Shown: piece after piece, positions 58,280 through 64,000 of the stretch
How positions within the stretch are numbered: position 1 is the first letter of the stretch
Layout: every line of letters begins with the position of its first letter
Origin: Corallochytrium limacisporum
Lineage: Eukaryota > Opisthokonta
DNA length: 64,000 nt
Assembly: GCA_002811645.1 (NCBI GenBank)
Contig: PDIP01000003.1
Coordinates: 320,479-384,478 of the forward strand
Direction of reading: 5' to 3'
Translations under genes and position numbers: made by a program
The notes under the pieces: generated by a model
The model's input: only the letters and a program-made list of their open reading frames with translations
Database searches by the model: none
Told to the model about the DNA's origin: nothing

Positions 58280-61200
58280 TTAGTCCTGGTACGCCTGTTC
58301 TGTCTTGTCCACCAACTCCGCCTGGGAGTCGCGCAAACTGGGCCGGACCTCATCACCATGGTCGCTATTCTTCGATGATGAGCTTTGACCATGACTGCCA
58401 GACTCCGGGTCCTCATAAGCGGGTTCCAGGATATCGATCTTCTTGGGAGGGTTCGGCCTCATGTCACCCATTTCTGTTTTCTCGTCCTCGCCGTCCATAA
58501 GGTTGGAACTTCGCATCACCTGTGCCACTCTCGCTGCCGATGATCTCCTTTGAGAAGGGAAATTGTTACGGACAGAAAGATTCTCTGTCGAGCGCATGGT
58601 GGAGCGGAGCGGTCCCTGGCCTCTGTCTCCATGACCATGACGAAGAAGTGCCTTGGCCCGACTAGATGCGATCACCAGGCGCGCAGCCGCTTTGAAGGTC
58701 ATCTTGGGCTTGGGTGGTGGCTCCATTGATGGCAAGTCGCAGTCCATCACGACAATCCGTACGTTGGTGTCGTCATCGAGGATGCACATACCCTTGTACA
58801 CTACCGCGGGTGCCGTAAGTGTCTTGGTGAGATCCTTCTTGGTGTCTGGCTCAATGTAGTGCACTTGGATGCTACCACGAACCAAGAGGCCTGGATCGTC
58901 CATTACGACTCTCTGTCCATCACCCTGGCCCTTGACAAGTCCGCAGTCCAGCAGAGCGGCGCGGATCTGACGTGTGCCCTCAAGACCAAGCATGTCGATA
59001 AAGGTCGTACTTAGGTGCTGGCGCATCACACGATCCGCGACCAGGCGCCACAGTTCAACTTCGGCTTCAGCATTACGGGACAGGAGTTCTTCAAGCTGGG
59101 CTATCTTCAGCTTCAAAACTTCAACAAGAGACTCCGCGATACATTGTTCTCCCAGCCCAGGGCTCATCAAATGGCTGGTCAGACCATAAACATATCCAGC
59201 ACCAGCACTGAGAACCTTTTCACCAACGCTGGTGGAGCTGTCGCAGGCAATGAATGTGTTGGTTTCGACGAGGGCTGCAATGGACGCCCGCCTCTTTTCG
59301 GTGAGGCCATATTCTTGATACGTGCAGCGCACAATACCTCTCATGACAACATAGATGAAGTCACTGGGGTTCTGGCCAACCATGGCATCTTTTCCGTCTG
59401 CGACAAGCTCTACCTTTGAAGTCAACCTGCAGAGCACCTCCTTATCCTCGTCACAAAGTCTTTCGATAAATGGGACCTCTTCAAGGACTTCCTTGGGCGT
59501 CATGAAGCGTGTGTACTGCCTGTAGTACTTGGCCTCTGCCATGATAGTATGAATTTGTGTCGTAAGCATGTCTGCCTCGGACTCATCGAGCAAGCCAGCT
59601 TCCTGCACCTCCTCAATTTCCTTCAAGAGCTTCTCGAGGATACGGAACGCAGCATGGCGGGACTGCAATGCCATGGTTAGAGTATTACTGAACTTCGAGA
59701 AAGCAGCAAGCTGGATTTCACAGTCACTGACAGCTTTGTGAGCTGATTTACGGTACTCCGCCTCGATATTTTCTTGATGACCAATCACTTCTGACATAAT
59801 TTCCATGACTTGGCGGACAATTTCGATGAAATTCAGGCACACCTCGAAGCCAGTCTGAGCGTACTGCATTAGTCCCTTCCGTAGCAGACTTGCCACAACG
59901 GGTGTGCTGCGGCATTTCTTGTAGAATTTGACAAAAGACTGATGTTTGATCTGTGGTTCTAAATCTGCCCAAATGTCGTCAATTCCAGTCATGTTGTCTT
60001 TGTCCAGCAGTTCTTCGACATGATGATCCAGTACTCTGAATGCGAGCTGCCCCATGGAACCTTCATTGTAAAAGGCAGCTCGAACTTCTCTCTTCATGGC
60101 ATTGAGGAAGATCTTTCGGGCCTCAATGTTTCTCATGGTGTCTGATACTTCACATGTGATCTTGGCATCCCTCTTTCGGATCTTACGGTGGACACCAAGT
60201 TTGCCCAACTGTATACGTTCCTCTACAATGTTCCAGTTTGCACCCTGATAGAACCGCTCCTGTTTCAGACGATCAAGTTCGTACTCAGCCTCGCTCACAA
60301 GGTGCGACACGGTCTTGTCAACAACGATTTGTCGAGATCTGGAGATGCGGTCGAGGTCGAATCCTTGTAGAATGTACTTCACCGTGGTTCCATTGATTAG
60401 CAATGTCATTGCCACAATGCATGCCACCAAGAAGCTGACACGAGAGCGATTGAATTCATTGATATTCTCGTCCAACTCAACCAAGAGGGCCAGGGCCAGA
60501 GCGATGGCTCCGCGTAGGCCGCCCCAACTCATGATTAGATAGGTTGACAAATCCATGCCGTACCCGGTACGTTGCAGAATCGGGTACATCAGACCATTGG
60601 CAAAGAATCGCGCTCCGTTCATGACCGCATACAGAATGAAAACGTTTGCAACATCCCGACCATCGATTTCATCGCCAGTATCCTCTGGATAGAACACCCG
60701 CACAACAATGATGAAACCGGAGATGAGGAACAGCAAGGTGTTGGCAAACCATGACAGAAGATGCCAGGCGTGATGAATCCTCTCACCGTTTTCCAAGGAA
60801 GAGAAGAACAGTTGACCCTGCCAACTAAAAACAAGGCCCACCACCACAACTGCTAACACACCCGATACATGTGCACTGGTGCCTTCAGATACCCAGAACG
60901 CCAGGTAAGGAATGGTGATAGTGGTCGCCGCCTCCACAATGTTGTCAAAGAAACTGAGTTCTAGCAAAATAAGCCCACCAAGGGCAAATGCAGCTCCCAT
61001 CAGAGGTCCGCCAATGGCAAGACGGAAGAAGAACTTAATAAACTCCCCTGCATCGCGATTTGCTCCATCAATTTGTCCCTGGAACAATAGAAAGGCCACA
61101 AATGCCGTACCATCGTTGAGGAGGGACTCACCCTCGATAACTGTCGCCAGTCGGGGTGATGCACCAAGTTCCCGAAGAAGAGCAACGACAGCCACTGGAT

Positions 61201-61669
61201 CAGTAGCTGCAAGAATGGAACCCAACAGAAAGGAAAGGTCCCAGCTCCAGTCATACCCGAATGCTTCATGCGCAACCACCGCCATGATACAAATGTTGAT
61301 CACAACGCCCGGACCGGCCAACAACAAGGCCTGGTCGAAAATTTTACCGAAAGTATGCACATTGACTCCATATGCACTCTCAAAGATGAGCGCAGGAATG
61401 AATACAAAGAGAATAATGTCCGGATGCAAGTCTGCAATAAACTCGAAGGCAGTGGTGAGTTCACCGAGGTCGATCTCCTCGTACATCAAACCTAGGAGAC
61501 CACCAAGGACGAGCAGTATGACTGTGTATGGCAATTTGCTTGTGAACTTGGTGATCAAGTGGTGTCTTTGAATAAGGCGAACCACAATGCCAACGATGGC
61601 AAAGAAGAAGACGGCCAGGACCACATAGTGGCCTGTAAATTCTTCTGCTGCGGAAGATCCCCCGCTCAT
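58280..61669 (-). CDS. SOS1/NhaP-like Na+/H+ exchanger with C-terminal cyclic-nucleotide-binding-like domain
   Basis: A 1129-residue transporter of the CPA1 family. Twelve or so helices fill residues about 10-440, with ATDPVAVVALLRELG and VIEGESLLNDGTAFVAFLLFQG giving the ND-type ion-binding pair (DP and ND), and IMSWGGLRGAIALALALL the conserved Arg helix. This matches plant SOS1 and related long eukaryotic exchangers. The cytosolic part is about 690 residues: a helical region, then a cyclic-nucleotide-binding-like beta roll (about 740-850, KVELVADGKDAMVGQNPSDFIYVVMRG), then a Ser/Glu-rich tail. Regulation by the C-terminal domain, as in SOS1 or the sperm exchanger, is likely. The start ATG at 61669 precedes the first helix without a signal peptide. 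No sign of frameshift. It would expel Na+ at the plasma membrane. Confidence 0.87.
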   Translation of the reverse strand: MSGGSSAAEEFTGHYVVLAVFFFAIVGIVVRLIQRHHLITKFTSKLPYTVILLVLGGLLGLMYEEIDLGELTTAFEFIADLHPDIILFVFIPALIFESAYGVNVHTFGKIFDQALLLAGPGVVINICIMAVVAHEAFGYDWSWDLSFLLGSILAATDPVAVVALLRELGASPRLATVIEGESLLNDGTAFVAFLLFQGQIDGANRDAGEFIKFFFRLAIGGPLMGAAFALGGLILLELSFFDNIVEAATTITIPYLAFWVSEGTSAHVSGVLAVVVVGLVFSWQGQLFFSSLENGERIHHAWHLLSWFANTLLFLISGFIIVVRVFYPEDTGDEIDGRDVANVFILYAVMNGARFFANGLMYPILQRTGYGMDLSTYLIMSWGGLRGAIALALALLVELDENINEFNRSRVSFLVACIVAMTLLINGTTVKYILQGFDLDRISRSRQIVVDKTVSHLVSEAEYELDRLKQERFYQGANWNIVEERIQLGKLGVHRKIRKRDAKITCEVSDTMRNIEARKIFLNAMKREVRAAFYNEGSMGQLAFRVLDHHVEELLDKDNMTGIDDIWADLEPQIKHQSFVKFYKKCRSTPVVASLLRKGLMQYAQTGFEVCLNFIEIVRQVMEIMSEVIGHQENIEAEYRKSAHKAVSDCEIQLAAFSKFSNTLTMALQSRHAAFRILEKLLKEIEEVQEAGLLDESEADMLTTQIHTIMAEAKYYRQYTRFMTPKEVLEEVPFIERLCDEDKEVLCRLTSKVELVADGKDAMVGQNPSDFIYVVMRGIVRCTYQEYGLTEKRRASIAALVETNTFIACDSSTSVGEKVLSAGAGYVYGLTSHLMSPGLGEQCIAESLVEVLKLKIAQLEELLSRNAEAEVELWRLVADRVMRQHLSTTFIDMLGLEGTRQIRAALLDCGLVKGQGDGQRVVMDDPGLLVRGSIQVHYIEPDTKKDLTKTLTAPAVVYKGMCILDDDTNVRIVVMDCDLPSMEPPPKPKMTFKAAARLVIASSRAKALLRHGHGDRGQGPLRSTMRSTENLSVRNNFPSQRRSSAARVAQVMRSSNLMDGEDEKTEMGDMRPNPPKKIDILEPAYEDPESGSHGQSSSSKNSDHGDEVRPSLRDSQAELVDKTEQAYQD

Positions 61670-64000
61670 CGTGATGACTTTCTCATCTATTGTCCCGTCT
61701 GATCATCAATGGCCTTTGTGAGAACATGTGTACAATAACTGATGTAGATTTTCTAGCTTCGTGCGATGCTTTCGTCATTCAAGCACGTGATGAAAATAAG
61801 CAGGTCACAAACAGAGCAACCACCAAGAGCGACCACCAAAGGCCAGGGGCTCTTAGGTCAACCGGAGGCGACTTCCCCTGCCTTGCGCAGCACAGAACTA
61901 CTGGTCCCTCCCCTGGGCCCGCGCGCTTTTTCATTCATTTTCCTTTCCACTTTCGCTCCCCCACCGATACTCTTTCCTTTCGGTCTCCAACTTTCTCGCC
62001 CGGTTTGCTTTCCCCCTTTCTTGCCCCGCTCCTCCGCCAGCCAGGTAAAGAGGGGGGGGTGCTCTCAGGCCGAAGCTCTGCCATTCTCTCTTAAGTGTTC
62101 CGTCGACCCACACGACCAACGGTGGTCACGTAGGGGCTCGTTCTGCCCACTGTTACAGAACCGACGGCGTACGGAACATTGTGTGTCGTGGTGAAAGAGA
62201 ATAAGAAAGAGACTCCAGAGCAAAAGCTATATTTTTTTTTTGGTGTGCGTCTCAGGGGAAAGGTGCAAAGGTTTGGGCTGTGACTCTCTCTCTCTCTCCC
62301 GGCGGGGCCGGGGGCGGGCGCTCGCTCGAGGGCCGAAAAGAAAAAGAAAAGGCAAAAAGGGAAAGAAAGAGAATGAATGGAACGGAAGGAAAAAAGTGAG
62401 ATCCCCCCACACAGGAAAAAAGTGGTGAGAGCGCAGACACACACAGCGATGGAGAAAAATTGATACGTTGGTAGCAGCCCAGAAAGTCGGTTAATGGCCA
62501 TCGGCGATCAATGTGTCCTCTGGCCTCGTCTGGCTCTCCTTTCGATTCCAAGACTGACGACAGTCGTTCAACATGTTAAGAGGATGGCCGTGCTATTACA
62601 GAGGTTTGGGTTTCTTGCTACCTATGGAATCTAAAAGCAGAACCAAGCGACCGGTGCCACACGCCCTCTAACAAACTGAGCCACGCAAAGTGCAATGCCC
62701 ACGAGATGCGAGGTAGCTGACATTTGCAACCGGCAAGGAATGGTTCGAGTGGCTGTTGATCGAAAGTGTGCCCGTCATTGTTGCTGGACTGCTGAAGGGA
62801 GATCTACTTCGTTTTCCAAAGTAATTTGGTGATTGAGGAGGAAATTGGAACTTTCCTCTATTGACCAGATGAGGCAGGATAATCCGTCCAATGCAAGAGT
62901 GCCTAAACAATATATATGTCCAAGGGAATCATGCAATATTAGAATAATGAGATTTTGCGGGGGCCGTGAGATTGGGGGTTAGCGACGATCTTCAAAAATT
63001 CGTTATGCTTCCCCACAGTCTGAACCGAAAATGTTCATTGCTCCACAGCGGCCCGGGGGGGAAGGGGTTGAGAGCGGGTGAGCACATTCGATACGCGGGC
63101 CGAAGGCCACACTGAAATTTCATGGTGAAACAGAGAAGTGACAATCAAGACACACAGTCGGGCCAGGGTTGGAGGCACTTGGAAGAATTTATTCTTCCCT
63201 TTTCCTGGTGCACCCGCCCCGTCACTCCATACTTTGCCTGCTCATTTTTTTTTAATATGTACTTGTATTGAGAGAATCTATTGAGCCATCATATGTATGA
63301 TGCAAAACCTGACGCCCGGGGTTGAGGGAAGGTGTAAGGTTTGCTGTTGGCAGCAGCAGGGCCGCACGCATGGTGAATGAGAAATCGCTTGAGGCTTCTT
63401 ACTTGGGCCCAGCTAAAGTGTAACTACGGTACAACGGCACACGGTGTATGCATCCATGCACATCCTACTTCCCGTTCCAGTCAGTGTGTCCATGGACAGC
63501 GTACCCGATCAAGACACCGCGCTACCACGGGGCACGAGCACTTTGTATCGGAAGAGCCCTCTACGTATGTCGTTAATATTACACATATTCCGTATATATT
63601 TTGTTCGGTCCTGAAGCAGAATGGTGGTCCCTGGACAAGAAACCTGAGCCGAGCACATATATTTTTTCGATAGGACTGTGAGAGGTGCCAACGCTATCAA
63701 CGCCGTGCTACCTCGTATAGCCAATGAGAGAGTTCGATTGGCACAAAGGTACATTCCAATGTATCCTAAGCATTCCAAATTCACCATTTTGTCTGTTGCT
63801 TCCCACAACTGGAACTCTTACAAATTTCCGTATATATTTATTGACAGATCATATAGTAAATTATGTGGTAATGTCGTGCCAGTAAAGGAGTTTGTGGTCT
63901 CCGCTTGGAGCGACCAAGAGATCAATATTTTGTGAACTGTCCCTCCGTCACCGGGCAGTAAAAGTGGGATCGTTGTCTGCGAACGCATTGTTTTTTTGGG
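61670..64000. other. 2.3-kb right-hand region without a sure gene
   Basis: Upstream of the exchanger gene, with a G8 run at 62052-62059, a CT microsatellite at about 62285-62299 and a pyrimidine-rich stretch near 61960-62040. At 63916-63931 the 16 bases AAGAGATCAATATTTT repeat the left half of the COG4 dyad. Open frames here are short and of random composition. I see no gene or RNA feature. Confidence 0.45.
63916..63935. promoter_or_regulatory. Single ATCAATA element, repeated from the COG4 upstream region
   Basis: AAGAGATCAATATTTT is identical to 1193-1208. The right half-site is missing, since TGTGAAC follows. If it belongs to a promoter, the gene lies beyond the right edge. Confidence 0.3.

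Overview
This window looks like nuclear DNA of a free-living, single-celled eukaryote with compact, intron-poor genes and a flagellum. About thirty protein genes lie on both strands. Nearly all are single uninterrupted frames, although they encode typically eukaryotic machinery: COG complex, 20S proteasome, CPSF, SF3b, Pol delta, RPB10, autophagy, electron-transfer flavoprotein. One gene (POLD3-like) has a clear GTAAGT...TACTAAC...TAG intron, so splicing exists but is rare here. A TMEM107-like ciliary transition-zone protein implies a cilium or flagellum. I cannot name the lineage. No tRNA, rRNA, snRNA, transposon or CRISPR array was found by eye.

Layout. 1-11.6 kb: 5' part of an ETHE1-type metallo-hydrolase (-), COG4 (+), a SANT/Myb nuclear protein (+), a broken terminal piece of an anoctamin-like gene (-), PSMB3 (+), TMEM107-like (-), CPSF3 (+) and an unknown probable mitochondrial protein (-). 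13-23.4 kb: enoyl-CoA isomerase (-), a small possible mitochondrial protein (+), a lipA-type protein phosphatase (-), 3 kb without a sure gene, a VASt-domain membrane protein (+), JTB-like (+) and cytochrome-b5 reductase (-). 24-33 kb: dynamin-like GTPase (-), GT8 glycosyltransferase with an EGF-like tail (+), DEAH/DEVH helicase (+), SF3b p14 (-), EIF1AD (+), POLD3 (-). 34-42 kb: a cytidylyltransferase fused to a 2-hydroxyacid dehydrogenase (+) and a 1947-residue protein with 15 Notch-type LNR repeats (-). 44-57 kb: an unknown type I membrane protein (-), leucine-dehydrogenase-like enzyme (-), SLC13-like transporter (+), ATG10 (-), SF3B1 (-), RPB10 (+), ETF alpha (-). 58-61.7 kb: an SOS1-like Na+/H+ exchanger (-).

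Genes are not in operons. Convergent neighbours can be only 25-45 bp apart, while 5' regions are longer (about 0.3-3 kb) and carry a recurring signature: G or C homopolymer runs of 8-15 bases, CT/GA microsatellites, and in several cases an AT-rich dyad built from inverted ATCAATA half-sites. Four such sites lie about 210-250 bp upstream of start codons (COG4, POLD3, leucine dehydrogenase-like, SF3B1). Start codons were placed at ATGs using homology, which in several genes meant passing over an upstream in-frame GTG or TTG.

Functional links: SF3B1 and its partner p14 are both here and both unusual. SF3B1 has a short N-terminus and non-lysine residues at two positions that are near-invariant elsewhere; p14 lacks its C-terminal extension. 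Mitochondrial metabolism is represented by ETFA, the leucine-dehydrogenase-like enzyme and the ETHE1-like protein, which together would fit branched-chain amino-acid and sulfide oxidation. Secretory or surface functions are represented by COG4, GT8, the LNR protein, JTB and the sugar-activating fusion.
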